NCBI GenBank assembly: GCA_024640925.1
Contig: JAHEEB010000021.1
Coordinates: forward strand, 1 to 14,358
Reading direction: 5' to 3'
Source: Bacteroidota bacterium
GTDB lineage: Bacteria > Bacteroidota > Bacteroidia > Bacteroidales > UBA10428
Length of the DNA stretch: 14,358 nucleotides
In this document: one piece after another, positions 6,921-14,358 of the stretch
Layout: every line of letters begins with the position of its first letter
How positions within the stretch are numbered: position 1 is the first letter of the stretch
Program-made: the position numbers and the translations under genes
The notes under the pieces: model-generated
Databases searched by the model: none
The model's input: the letters and a program-made list of their open reading frames with translations, nothing else
Told to the model about the DNA's origin: nothing

Positions 6921-8840
6921 TTATATTGCTTTTGAAAAGACACCTTTTTTGATAAACAATCGGGTTGTCCTGGCAATTCCTTCTGCATCTATGCCTAACT
7001 CGTGACAGAGTTCTTTTTGGGTTCCATGCTCTATAAACTTGTCGGGTACACCTAATATTTTTACATGAGAAAGATAATTGTTCAATGACATGAACTCAAG
7101 AACAGCGCTTCCAAAACCGCCCATTATATTTCCATCTTCTATAGTAACAACATATTGATATTTCGAGAATATTTTATGAAGGGTTTTTTCATCGAGTGGT
7201 TTAATAAACCTCATATCAAAATGGGCTGCAGATATGTTTTCTTTTTCAAGAATATCAACAGCTTCAGCGGCATAATTTCCAATATGCCCAATAGACAAGA
7301 TTGCTACATCATCACCTTCAGAAAGTTGTTTTGAAGTGCCTGGAACAATTTCTTCAAATGGCAACTTCCAGTTTTCCAATACACCTCTTCCTCTGGGGTA
7401 TCGGATAGAGAAAGGCCCATACTTACAAAGTTGTCCGGTGTACATCAAATTTCTAAGATCAAGCTCATTCATAGGAGCAGCAACAACCATATTTGGAATA
7501 GACCTCATAAACGCTATATCAAATACTCCGTGATGAGTAGGCCCATCGGCTCCGACCAATCCACCCCTGTCGAAACAGAAGATTACGTTCAAATTCTGAA
7601 GTGCTACATCATGTATTATTTGATCGTAGGCTCTTTGAGCGAATGATGAATAAATATTACAAAAAGGAATCATTCCCTGAGATGCCAGACCAGCAGAAAA
7701 TGTCACTGCATGTTGTTCTGCAATACCCACATCAAAAGTGCGATCAGGCATTTCATCCATCATAATTTTCAGTGAACAGCCTGTTGGCATAGCAGGAGTG
7801 ATACCTACAATCTTATCATTCAGTCTTGCAAGTTCAAGAAGAGTTTTGCCAAAGACATCCTGATAAAGATCCGGTTGGGGTTTATCTGTTTTCATTACCA
7901 GAATTTCTCCTGTGTCTTTATCGAATTTTCCCGGGGCATGAAATTTAGTCTGTTCTTTTTCTGCCTGAAGAAATCCTTTCCCTTTGGTAGTAAGTACGTG
8001 CAACAATTTTGGACCGGGTATGCTCTTCAAATCTTCCAGAAGCATGGCTATGTGAACAACATCATGTCCATCAATTGGGCCAAAATACCTGAAATTTAAA
8101 GATTCGAACAAATTACTCTGACGAAGAAAAACTGATTTTAAACCATTCTCTAGTTTCTGGGCATAATCTCTGGCGTGAGGGGCAATTTTATTGATTTTCC
8201 CAAACAGGTTCCAGATATCATTTTTAAACTTGTTGTATGTTTTTGAGGTAGTAATGTCAACCAGGTATTCTTTAAGAGCACCAACATTTTCATCAATGGC
8301 AATGTTATTGTCGTTTAGAATTACCAGTAAATTAGCTTTGGACGATCCTGCATTGTTTAGTCCCTCAAATGCTAACCCCCCTGTTAATGAACCATCGCCG
8401 ATTACAGCTACAACATTCCTGTTTATTCCTTGGTACATATCGGCTGTAGCAATACCTAAAGCGGCTGATATAGATGTAGAAGCATGTCCTACTCCAAAGG
8501 AATCGTACTCGCTTTCGCTCATATTCGGAAATCCGCTAATTCCCTTGAATTTTCGGTTAGTATGAAAGATATCCCGCCGTCCGGTAAGTATTTTATGACC
8601 ATAAGCCTGATGACCTACATCCCAGATTATCTTATCGAAAGGAGTGTTATAAACATAATGCATGGCAACTGTAAGTTCAACAACACCAAGACTGGCACCA
8701 AAATGCCCGGGGTTGTTCGAGACAATTTCTATTATGAAGTTTCGAAGCTCTTTGCTAACTTCAACCAGCTCTTCAATCGCAAGCTTTTTTAAATCATCCG
8801 GCGAATTAATCTGGTTTAATATCCTATAGTCTGAAGCCAT
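6921..8840 (-). CDS. dxs: 1-deoxy-D-xylulose-5-phosphate synthase
   Basis: At 639 residues this is a full-length DXS. It is the cytoplasmic thiamine-diphosphate enzyme that condenses pyruvate with glyceraldehyde 3-phosphate in the first step of the MEP isoprenoid pathway. Visible motifs are GHFGASLG (His46), DVGHQAYGHK (74-83), and the ThDP/Mg motif GDGSLTGG with the downstream NDNNIAID (148-183). Further along are RYFGPIDGHD (251-260), the catalytic glutamate in VGIAEQHAVT (Glu375), GADGPTHHG (430-438) and the phosphate-binding YPRGRG (481-486). No domain is missing. It is followed at 15 bp by the MDP-1-like phosphatase and is divergent from the OmpA-family gene. A perfect -7 box lies about 27 bp upstream of the start. 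Confidence 0.97.
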   Translation of the reverse strand: MASDYRILNQINSPDDLKKLAIEELVEVSKELRNFIIEIVSNNPGHFGASLGVVELTVAMHYVYNTPFDKIIWDVGHQAYGHKILTGRRDIFHTNRKFKGISGFPNMSESEYDSFGVGHASTSISAALGIATADMYQGINRNVVAVIGDGSLTGGLAFEGLNNAGSSKANLLVILNDNNIAIDENVGALKEYLVDITTSKTYNKFKNDIWNLFGKINKIAPHARDYAQKLENGLKSVFLRQSNLFESLNFRYFGPIDGHDVVHIAMLLEDLKSIPGPKLLHVLTTKGKGFLQAEKEQTKFHAPGKFDKDTGEILVMKTDKPQPDLYQDVFGKTLLELARLNDKIVGITPAMPTGCSLKIMMDEMPDRTFDVGIAEQHAVTFSAGLASQGMIPFCNIYSSFAQRAYDQIIHDVALQNLNVIFCFDRGGLVGADGPTHHGVFDIAFMRSIPNMVVAAPMNELDLRNLMYTGQLCKYGPFSIRYPRGRGVLENWKLPFEEIVPGTSKQLSEGDDVAILSIGHIGNYAAEAVDILEKENISAAHFDMRFIKPLDEKTLHKIFSKYQYVVTIEDGNIMGGFGSAVLEFMSLNNYLSHVKILGVPDKFIEHGTQKELCHELGIDAEGIARTTRLFIKKGVFSKAI

Positions 8841-8866
8841 ACTATTTTTGAGAAGCTAAAACTAGG

Positions 8867-8874
8867 CAAAGTTA
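8867..8874 (-). promoter_or_regulatory. Candidate -7 box for dxs
   Basis: Read on the minus strand this is TAACTTTG, a full match to the Bacteroidota -7 consensus TAnnTTTG, 26 bp before the dxs ATG. A matching TTTG -33 box at the usual 19-21 bp distance is not evident. Confidence 0.35.
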
Positions 8875-8893
8875 ATAATTATTATCAAGATAG

Positions 8894-8925
8894 TTTGAGG
8901 TCAACATTCTCTTGTTGTATTTTCG
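8894..8925 (+). promoter_or_regulatory. Candidate promoter for the OmpA-family gene
   Basis: TTTG at 8894-8897, a 20-bp gap, then TATTTTCG at 8918-8925, which is one mismatch from TAnnTTTG. The spacing matches known Bacteroidota -33/-7 promoters. It would leave a 5' untranslated leader of about 60 nt before the ATG at 8995. Confidence 0.4.
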
Positions 8926-8994
8926 TTTTTTATAAGAAACGTATTTTATCATTTTTATTTTATCCTTAGAACTATTTTAAAATTCTTTAACGAT

Positions 8995-10005
8995 ATGAAA
9001 AATAAAAAGTTCATTTCAATGTATGGCTTTTTTATCCTGTTATTTGTAACCTCGTGTGTTGCCCCAAAAGCATATCGCGAAGCTGTTGAAGCAAAAGATA
9101 ATTGCGCCAGGGAACGTGACGAAGTTATGAAACAGAATGAGCAATTGACTGTTGAAAATACCGAACTTAAGTCGAAGCTTGAAACATCGGAGCAGGAAAT
9201 AAAACGCATGCAAGACTCCTATGCCAATGATGCACAAGAATTAAAGCGTGTTCAATCAGAAATGCAATCACTTACCAAGCGATATAAGGATCTTCAATCG
9301 GCCAACCAGGCGCTTGTTGATGGGAGTGATGCCAAAGCCAAAGAATTATTACTGCAACTTCAAACAACTCAAAAAGATTTATATTCAAGAGAAGATCAGT
9401 TAAATGCACTTTCAGCAAAGCTGGATAAAGAACGAACGGAATTAGACAAGACTTCCAGGGAACTTGAAGCACGAAACAAAAGACTTTCGGAGCTTGAGAA
9501 GATGATTGCCGAAAAGGACGAGGCTGTAAATTCCCTAAGAAAAAAAGTTAGCGATGCATTGATGGGTTTTGAGGGGCAGGGTCTCACGATAACAAAGAAG
9601 AACGGGAAAGTGTATGTTTCACTTGAAGAAAAACTTCTTTTTAAGAGTGGCAGTACAGATGTTGACCCGAAGGGTGTTTCCGCTTTAAATAAACTGGCAA
9701 CAGTACTCGAACAAAATCCGGATATCAATATAACCATTGAAGGACATACCGATGATGTACCAATTATTCCCGGATCGCAATTTAAAGACAACTGGGATTT
9801 AAGTGTTCAGAGAGCTACTTCTATTATACGTATTTTGCTGAGTAATTCTTCAATTAATCCAAAACGCCTGACAGCAAGTGGCCGAGGGGAGTTTCTACCA
9901 ATTGATACCCACAAAACTCCAGAAGGAAGACAAAAGAACAGGCGTACAGAGATAATTCTCACACCTAATCTCGATGAAATATTTGATATATTGGATGAAA
10001 AATAG
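8995..10005 (+). CDS. OmpA-family coiled-coil lipoprotein
   Basis: A 336-residue cell-envelope protein. The N-terminus is a lipoprotein signal with lipobox VTSC, so Cys21 would be lipidated. Residues about 30-190 are a long, charged coiled coil with heptad-like Glu/Lys/Leu spacing (for example DQLNALSAKLDKERTELDK). Residues about 205-325 form an OmpA C-terminal peptidoglycan-binding domain with LLFKSGSTDVDPKG, IEGHTDDVPI (248-257), NWDLSVQRA (266-274) and NRRTEI (315-320). The Asp in NWDLS and the Arg in VQRA are the family's usual diaminopimelate-contacting residues. The likely role is to tether the outer membrane to peptidoglycan, with the coiled coil spanning the periplasm. The arrangement resembles Lpp/Pal hybrids, and Bacteroidota often carry several such paralogues. 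It ends at a strong hairpin shared with the convergent DUF2807 gene. Confidence 0.9.
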   Translation: MKNKKFISMYGFFILLFVTSCVAPKAYREAVEAKDNCARERDEVMKQNEQLTVENTELKSKLETSEQEIKRMQDSYANDAQELKRVQSEMQSLTKRYKDLQSANQALVDGSDAKAKELLLQLQTTQKDLYSREDQLNALSAKLDKERTELDKTSRELEARNKRLSELEKMIAEKDEAVNSLRKKVSDALMGFEGQGLTITKKNGKVYVSLEEKLLFKSGSTDVDPKGVSALNKLATVLEQNPDINITIEGHTDDVPIIPGSQFKDNWDLSVQRATSIIRILLSNSSINPKRLTASGRGEFLPIDTHKTPEGRQKNRRTEIILTPNLDEIFDILDEK

Positions 10006-10020
10006 TCTTACATAGAAATA

Positions 10021-10057
10021 TAGACCAGACAGGTTTTTAAAAGCTTGGTCTGGTCTA
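10021..10057. terminator. Bidirectional hairpin terminator between convergent genes
   Basis: TAGACCAGAC and GTCTGGTCTA form a perfect 10-bp stem around a 17-nt loop, starting 15 bp past the OmpA-family stop codon and 12 bp before the DUF2807 stop codon. The plus side is followed by AAAAGTTTTATATT and the minus side by TATTTCTATG. The U-tracts are modest, but the stem and position suit termination of both transcripts. Confidence 0.7.
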
Positions 10058-10068
10058 AAAGTTTTATA

Positions 10069-10800
10069 TTATTCCATTGACCTGGTAGACCCTGATCCAA
10101 CGGAACTTGCATTGACAAGTGGTTTTCCTCTGTAGTATACATCTCCGCTACCGGCAATGTTCGTCTTCAGGTTATCTGTAACATTTACTTTTGCTGAACC
10201 CGAACCTGCAATATCAACATCTACATTTTTTGATTCAAATGCTTCAGATGAAACCTTTCCGGAACCTGCAATATTGATCTTTAGCGATTCTTCGTTTTTG
10301 CCGGAAATACTAATATCTCCTGAACCGGAAATGGAAGTCCCTGTGTTTGTTGCTTCCAGATTATTAATTTTTATATTTCCACTACCACTAACATTGAATT
10401 CTATTTCCTGAGATTTCAGGGTTCCCTGTGCAATAATATCACCCGAACCTAATACATCAAGTCTTTTAACTTCGGGCATGGTAACATATACCTTAATGGT
10501 ACCTAATGAAACATTATTTGATTTTGTTTTGATTATCAGGGTTTCTCCTCTAAGTTCAGCAACAACTTTTTTCACATCCACATCGTTACCTTCAATTCGG
10601 ACTGAATATGCTGATCCTTGTTCGACGTATAAAGTCCCGGAAATGTTGAACCCTATTGAATTAAACCCGGTAAGAGTGCTTAAATCCTGAATTTCTGCAG
10701 ATATTCTTTCTCCAGAACTATGTATTGGAATACATTGAAGCATTAGAAAACAAAAAACTATTGTCAACCCTGATTTTCCTGCTTTAATTACTTTTTTCAT
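10069..10800 (-). CDS. Exported DUF2807 (GIN-domain) repeat protein
   Basis: A 243-residue protein from the ATG at 10800. The open frame extends to an ATG at 10914, but the extra 38 residues are basic, unlike the family, and their DNA contains the operator palindrome, so I reject that start. From 10800 the protein opens with MKKVIKAGKSG and a hydrophobic stretch ending LMLQC. This is a signal peptide, possibly a lipoprotein signal, although Gln at -1 is unusual. The rest is the DUF2807 auto-transporter-like adhesin fold: short beta-strand repeats with seven GSG turns, for example VLGSGDI, VSGSGNI, ISGSGDI, IAGSGKV, IAGSGSA, IAGSGDV and SVGSGST. These suggest a beta-helix on the cell surface or in the periplasm. 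Such proteins are frequent in Bacteroidota and their function is not established. Confidence 0.85.
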   Translation of the reverse strand: MKKVIKAGKSGLTIVFCFLMLQCIPIHSSGERISAEIQDLSTLTGFNSIGFNISGTLYVEQGSAYSVRIEGNDVDVKKVVAELRGETLIIKTKSNNVSLGTIKVYVTMPEVKRLDVLGSGDIIAQGTLKSQEIEFNVSGSGNIKINNLEATNTGTSISGSGDISISGKNEESLKINIAGSGKVSSEAFESKNVDVDIAGSGSAKVNVTDNLKTNIAGSGDVYYRGKPLVNASSVGSGSTRSME

Positions 10801-10886
10801 ATATTTATTTTTAATAAATTTAATATAGAGACGATAAAAAAGGGAAGATGCTGCATCATTCTTTAAAATTGGCCTGAAAAACTTTC

Positions 10887-10898
10887 GCAAACGTTTGC
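10887..10898. promoter_or_regulatory. LacI/GalR-type operator, copy 1
   Basis: GCAAACGTTTGC is a perfect 12-bp palindrome with the central CG typical of LacI-family operators; E. coli PurR and CcpA-type sites share the same architecture. It lies 87 bp upstream of the DUF2807 start and 333 bp upstream of the transporter start. Confidence 0.65.
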
Positions 10899-11081
10899 AT
10901 CCTGCTATTCTCAATCATCTCATTTCACTTTACATTCTCAAAAACCGGCTGTTTTTTCATTTTATTTAGAAATTTTCAAGATTTCAGCAAATAAAAATTC
11001 TGTATAAAGGTGGAAAATGAGTTCCAATTGCCTTGATAATATTTAAAACCATGAAAAAAACAGGAAGAAATAAAAATTTCC

Positions 11082-11092
11082 GCAAACGTTTG
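11082..11092. promoter_or_regulatory. LacI/GalR-type operator, copy 2
   Basis: GCAAACGTTTG repeats copy 1 except for the last base of the palindrome; the inner 10 bp CAAACGTTTG is perfectly symmetric. Its centre is 195 bp from that of copy 1 and about 143 bp before the transporter start codon. Two such sites upstream of a sugar-catabolic operon strongly suggest LacI-family regulation, possibly with DNA looping between them. Confidence 0.65.
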
Positions 11093-11230
11093 AAATGCCG
11101 GGTCTGGATTAAATTAAAGCATAATAGGAGGAAAGGCATTCTTTTAAAATTTTATTAATTGCATTTAACCATTTACTTTTCCGCTGATGTACTGAACAAT
11201 TGAAAACTAAACTATATCTCAAAAAATACA

Positions 11231-12556
11231 ATGATTAAAAAACCCCGATTATCTTTCTGGCAAATATGGAACCTGAGCTTTGGGTTTCTGGGAGTTCAGA
11301 TTGGTTATTCTCTTCAAAACGGAAACACCAGCCGCATTTTATCTGCTCTTGGTGCAAATGTTGAACATTTGAGTTATTTCTGGCTAGCTGCACCTCTTAC
11401 CGGATTACTGGTTCAACCAGTTATCGGTTTGATGAGCGACAAAACATGGACACGTTTTGGACGAAGGATTCCTTTTATTCTTATTGGTGCTATTATTTCA
11501 GCTTTAGCCATGTTTTTTATGCCTAATTCTGAGTTTTTTGCCTATTTGTTACCACCTCTGTTCTTTGGAGCCATGATGTTAATTTTTATGGATACCTCCT
11601 TTAATATCACTATGCAACCATTCAGGGCGCTTGTTGGTGACATGGTTTCGGAGGAACAAAGAAATCAGGGATATTCCGTTCAGAGTTTTTTAATTAATTC
11701 TGGTGCCGTAATAGGTTCTCTTCTGCCTTGGGCTTTAACCTGGGGTGGCGTTTCAAATGTCCCTGCAGAAGGAGAAAAAGTTGCTCCAACAGTTATTTGG
11801 GCTTTTTATTTTGGAGGTGGCGCTTTATTGCTTTCGGTAATAATTACTGCACTTACAACAAAAGAATACCCACCAGAAGAGTTTAGGAAATATAACAATA
11901 TTGAAGAGGGAGAAAAAGTAAAAACCCCGTTTAAACAACTTCTGAAAGACATTCCTAATACGATGATTCGCCTTGGATTAGTTCAATTCTTTTCATGGTT
12001 TTCCCTTTTTATTATGTGGGTATACACAACATCGGGTATTTCTCAGCACATATGGAATACTGAGCCGACAGATTCTATTTCTCAGAATTTTAATGCTGCA
12101 GGAAACTGGACGGGAGTGATATTTGCCGCTTACAGTCTCTTTGCTGCATTGTTTTCCATAGTTATGGCAAGGATAGCGACCAAATTTGGCCGCAAACCCA
12201 CGTATATGTCTGCTCTAATTATCGGAGGATTGGGATTATTATCCATGATATTTATACATAACCAGTATTTATTACTAGTATCGATGGTTGGTGTTGGCAT
12301 AGCCTGGGCAGCAATATTAGCTATGCCATATGCTATTCTTTCTGCATCATTACCTGCCGATAAAATGGGCGTTTACATGGGGCTTTTTAATGCAACCATA
12401 ACTATTCCACAAATTGCAGCGGGATTACTAGGAGGTATAATTCTAACCACGCTCGGAGGAAAAGCAATATTAATGCTTGGTGTTGCCGGAATATCAATGA
12501 TAATTGCTGGTTTCGCAGTATTGTCAGTTAAAGAACATATTCAAACCAAAGAATAA
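11231..12556 (+). CDS. MFS sugar transporter, SLC45/sucrose-maltose symporter-like
   Basis: A 441-residue inner-membrane protein with about twelve hydrophobic segments and the MFS loop motif GLMSDKTWTRFGRRIPFI between helices 2 and 3 (66-83). It is repeated in weaker form as ARIATKFGRKPTYM in the second half. The combination of FGFLGVQIGYSLQNGNTSRI in helix 1 and QPFRALVGDMVSEEQRNQG around 129-147 is typical of the SLC45/GPH-like proton-sugar symporters found beside GH65 phosphorylases in Bacteroidota. It probably imports maltose or another alpha-glucoside intact across the inner membrane. It is the first gene of the operon, with pgmB only 9 bp downstream. The start has an A-rich leader and no Shine-Dalgarno box. 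Confidence 0.88.
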   Translation: MIKKPRLSFWQIWNLSFGFLGVQIGYSLQNGNTSRILSALGANVEHLSYFWLAAPLTGLLVQPVIGLMSDKTWTRFGRRIPFILIGAIISALAMFFMPNSEFFAYLLPPLFFGAMMLIFMDTSFNITMQPFRALVGDMVSEEQRNQGYSVQSFLINSGAVIGSLLPWALTWGGVSNVPAEGEKVAPTVIWAFYFGGGALLLSVIITALTTKEYPPEEFRKYNNIEEGEKVKTPFKQLLKDIPNTMIRLGLVQFFSWFSLFIMWVYTTSGISQHIWNTEPTDSISQNFNAAGNWTGVIFAAYSLFAALFSIVMARIATKFGRKPTYMSALIIGGLGLLSMIFIHNQYLLLVSMVGVGIAWAAILAMPYAILSASLPADKMGVYMGLFNATITIPQIAAGLLGGIILTTLGGKAILMLGVAGISMIIAGFAVLSVKEHIQTKE

Positions 12557-12565
12557 TTAATTCAT

Positions 12566-13237
12566 ATGAAGGAAAAAATAAAAGCCTTCCTGTTCGATTT
12601 AGATGGAGTAATTGTCGATACAGCCAAATATCATTACCTGGCATGGAAAAGACTTGCAGCGGAGTTGGGTTTTGACTTTTCAGAGGAACATAACGAACGG
12701 TTGAAAGGGGTGAGTCGAATGAGGTCACTTGAGATACTTCTTGAGGTCGGCAACATAAAACTTCCTCATGATGAAATGGAAAGGCTGGCTGCAAAAAAGA
12801 ACGATTGGTATGTAGAATACATTAAACAGCTGCGTCCCGATGAAATACTTCCCGGGGTGCAAAGGTTTTTGGATGAAACACGATCAAGAAATATAAAGAC
12901 GGCTATTGGATCTGCCAGCAAAAATACTCCGCTCATCCTCGAAAGACTTAACATTTCCGGCTATTTTGATGCTATAATCGATGGAACAAAAGTTTCAAAG
13001 GCAAAACCTGATCCTGAAGTGTTTCTGAAAGGCGCCGAAGAATTGGGAATTAAACCCGAAGAGTGCATTGTTTTTGAAGATGCCCAGGCAGGAATAGAAG
13101 CTGCAAAAAACGGAAATATGTATTGTGTGGCAGTGGGCAGTCCCGAAAATCTTACGGGTGCCGATTATTTAATCCCTGGTTTTAAAACAATGACTGTCGA
13201 TACAATACTTCATAATGTGACTAAAGCAATTCTTTAA
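12566..13237 (+). CDS. pgmB: Beta-phosphoglucomutase
   Basis: This 223-residue HAD-superfamily enzyme interconverts beta-D-glucose 1-phosphate and glucose 6-phosphate through a beta-glucose 1,6-bisphosphate intermediate. The nucleophile motif FLFDLDGVIVDTA gives Asp11 (phosphorylated) and Asp13 (acid/base). The cap domain carries the substrate-binding LKGVSRMRSLE (46-56). Core motifs II-IV follow as IGSASKN (Ser117), KAKPDPE (Lys147) and VFEDAQAGIEAA (Glu171, Asp172). All catalytic residues are present and the length is standard. It sits between the transporter (9-bp gap) and the GH65 phosphorylase (2-bp gap), which would supply its substrate, so the beta-phosphoglucomutase call is stronger than a generic HAD call. 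Confidence 0.95.
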   Translation: MKEKIKAFLFDLDGVIVDTAKYHYLAWKRLAAELGFDFSEEHNERLKGVSRMRSLEILLEVGNIKLPHDEMERLAAKKNDWYVEYIKQLRPDEILPGVQRFLDETRSRNIKTAIGSASKNTPLILERLNISGYFDAIIDGTKVSKAKPDPEVFLKGAEELGIKPEECIVFEDAQAGIEAAKNGNMYCVAVGSPENLTGADYLIPGFKTMTVDTILHNVTKAIL

Positions 13238-13239
13238 GT

Positions 13240-14358
13240 ATGAAAAAATATCTTAAATCTGATCCCTGGTTGATAATTGAAGATTCTTTCAGCACAGAAT
13301 ACCATCAATCGTCGGAAAGTATCTTCAGTATTGGGAATGGACAGGTTGGCCAGCGTGCAAATTTCGAAGAAACATATAGTGGTAAGACTTTGCAGGGAAC
13401 ATATGTTGCCGGAGTATATTATCCGGATAAAACAAAAGTTGGCTGGTGGAAAAACGGATATCCGGAATATTTTGCAAAAGTGTTGAATGCACCAAACTTT
13501 ACAGGCATCAAAATAAATATTGAAGGAGAAACTCTCGATTTAGCCAACTGTAAGGTAATATCCTTTCGCCGGGTTCTTAATATGAAGGAAGGAACACTTC
13601 AGCGTGAGTTTGTTGCCAAATTGCCATCGGGAAGAAAGGTACAGGTTGATACACTTAGGTTTCTCAGCATGTCTGATACCGAATCGGGTGTTATCCGATA
13701 TAGTATCTCTCTTCCTGATTCTGAAGCAGAAGTGGAATTCTCTCCCTACCTCGATGGAAATGTTGTAAATGAAGATGCCAACTGGGATGAAGTATTCTGG
13801 ACACAGATAGCACATGAGATTAATGAGAATGAGGGTTTTTTAATATCACGTACAAAAAAGACCGAATTTGAGGTTGCTATGGGAATGCATATCAACGCAT
13901 TGGTTGGTAGCAATGAAATAACGGCAAAACCTGTTAACTACTCAAAAACAGGATATGTTGAAGCGACATACAACCTACAGTTAAAAAAAGAAGAAAAACT
14001 CCATATTTATAAATATATCTCAGTCCTTTTTTCGTTGAATCATAAGAAAGAAGATATACTTACCAATTCAAAGAAAGTAGTAAGAAGAGCTGTTGAAAAG
14101 GGATACAAACAGATGCTATCGGAGCATGTTGCATGCTGGGCAAAAATATGGGAACACAGCGATATTATTATTGAAGGTGATGATGAGGCTCAACAGGGAA
14201 TCCGATTCAATATATTCCATCTGAACCAGACTTACACTGGCAAAGATGAACGATTAAATATCGGGCCTAAAGGATTTACCGGTGAAAAATATGGTGGAGC
14301 TTCCTATTGGGATACAGAAGCATACTGCCTGCCCTTTTTCCTTTGTACTGCACCCCCG
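13240..14358 (+). CDS. Glycoside hydrolase family 65 phosphorylase, probably maltose phosphorylase (3' end beyond window)
   Basis: The first 373 codons are present and open to the window edge; full-length family members have about 750-800 residues. The ATG at 13240 lies 2 bp after the pgmB stop codon. Residues about 1-270 are the N-terminal beta-sandwich (opening DPWLIIEDSF and SIFSIGNGQVGQRANFEE). A linker follows, and the start of the (alpha/alpha)6 barrel carries RFNIFHLNQTYTG and GPKGFTGEKYGGASYWDTEAY (split here as GPKGFTGEKYGG, 342-353, and WDTEAY, 357-362). GH65 enzymes cleave alpha-glucosides with phosphate to release beta-glucose 1-phosphate. The GPKGFTGEKYGG loop, rather than the AKGLTGEGYxGH type of trehalose and kojibiose phosphorylases, favours maltose. 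The general-acid glutamate lies downstream of the window, so activity cannot be judged. No signal peptide: cytoplasmic. Confidence 0.9.
   Translation, partial: MKKYLKSDPWLIIEDSFSTEYHQSSESIFSIGNGQVGQRANFEETYSGKTLQGTYVAGVYYPDKTKVGWWKNGYPEYFAKVLNAPNFTGIKINIEGETLDLANCKVISFRRVLNMKEGTLQREFVAKLPSGRKVQVDTLRFLSMSDTESGVIRYSISLPDSEAEVEFSPYLDGNVVNEDANWDEVFWTQIAHEINENEGFLISRTKKTEFEVAMGMHINALVGSNEITAKPVNYSKTGYVEATYNLQLKKEEKLHIYKYISVLFSLNHKKEDILTNSKKVVRRAVEKGYKQMLSEHVACWAKIWEHSDIIIEGDDEAQQGIRFNIFHLNQTYTGKDERLNIGPKGFTGEKYGGASYWDTEAYCLPFFLCTAPP

Larger units (their letters stand above)
10801..11230. promoter_or_regulatory. 430-bp regulatory intergenic region of the sugar operon
   Basis: This is a divergent gap between the DUF2807 gene (minus) and the sugar transporter gene (plus). 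It contains two LacI-type operator palindromes (listed separately). There is also an isolated AGGAGG at 11126-11131 with no start codon at a suitable distance, and a possible -7-like TACTTTTC at 11174-11181 with only a weak -33 partner. A 35-codon frame (11051-11158) that runs through the second operator is probably not a gene. No structured RNA was recognised. Confidence 0.6.

Noticed and set aside
9396..9791. 131-codon minus-strand frame inside the OmpA-family gene
   Set aside because: It is a serine- and phenylalanine-rich shadow of a lysine- and glutamate-rich coiled-coil gene. The plus-strand protein has clear lipobox and OmpA motifs.
11051..11158. A 35-codon plus-strand frame (MKKTGRNKNFRKRLK...)
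   Set aside because: It runs across the second LacI-type operator, is very basic, has no domain and no ribosome-binding context, and is best explained as chance within a regulatory region.
13540..13815. 91-codon minus-strand frame inside the GH65 gene
   Set aside because: The plus strand carries a continuous GH65 reading frame from 13240 to the window end; the reverse frame has no recognisable motif.

Overview
The window is an AT-rich chromosomal segment that looks like a member of the Bacteroidota, probably near the Bacteroidales/Marinilabiliales. The signs are a DUF2807 'GSG-repeat' surface protein, an OmpA-type lipoprotein, a SLC45-like sugar transporter next to a GH65 phosphorylase, start codons mostly preceded by A-rich sequence rather than Shine-Dalgarno boxes, and several promoter boxes close to the Bacteroidota -7 motif TAnnTTTG. 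The taxonomic placement is inference from gene content; no rRNA gene is present.

Layout. Positions 252-2230 (minus strand) carry prmC and recX, which overlap by an ATGA, followed by a DJ-1/PfpI protein. Divergent from prmC are ribD (2317-3369) and then a large exported protein with TPR repeats, two Ig-like segments and a C-terminal caspase-like protease domain (3441-5786). A 663-bp convergent intergenic region (5787-6449) holds an unusual tandem array. It has four head-to-tail 41-bp units, then three clear and one decayed 84-bp units in which a forward and an inverted copy alternate. After it, on the minus strand, lie an MDP-1-like HAD phosphatase (6450-6905) and dxs (6921-8840), which are read in the order dxs then phosphatase. 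An OmpA-family coiled-coil lipoprotein (8995-10005, plus) converges on a DUF2807 protein (10069-10800, minus) across a hairpin terminator.

The right end is a carbohydrate operon on the plus strand: an MFS sugar transporter (11231-12556), beta-phosphoglucomutase (12566-13237) and the first 373 codons of a GH65 phosphorylase, most like maltose phosphorylase (13240 to the window edge). Together these would import maltose or a related alpha-glucoside, split it with phosphate into glucose and beta-glucose 1-phosphate, and convert the latter to glucose 6-phosphate. Two CG-centred palindromes of LacI/GalR-operator type lie 195 bp apart in the intergenic region upstream, so LacI-type control is likely, although no regulator gene is inside the window.

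Most genes are ordinary housekeeping or catabolic genes. The least explained items are the orientation-switching repeat array and the exported TPR-Ig-caspase protein beside it. No tRNA, rRNA, insertion sequence, CRISPR or prophage feature was found.
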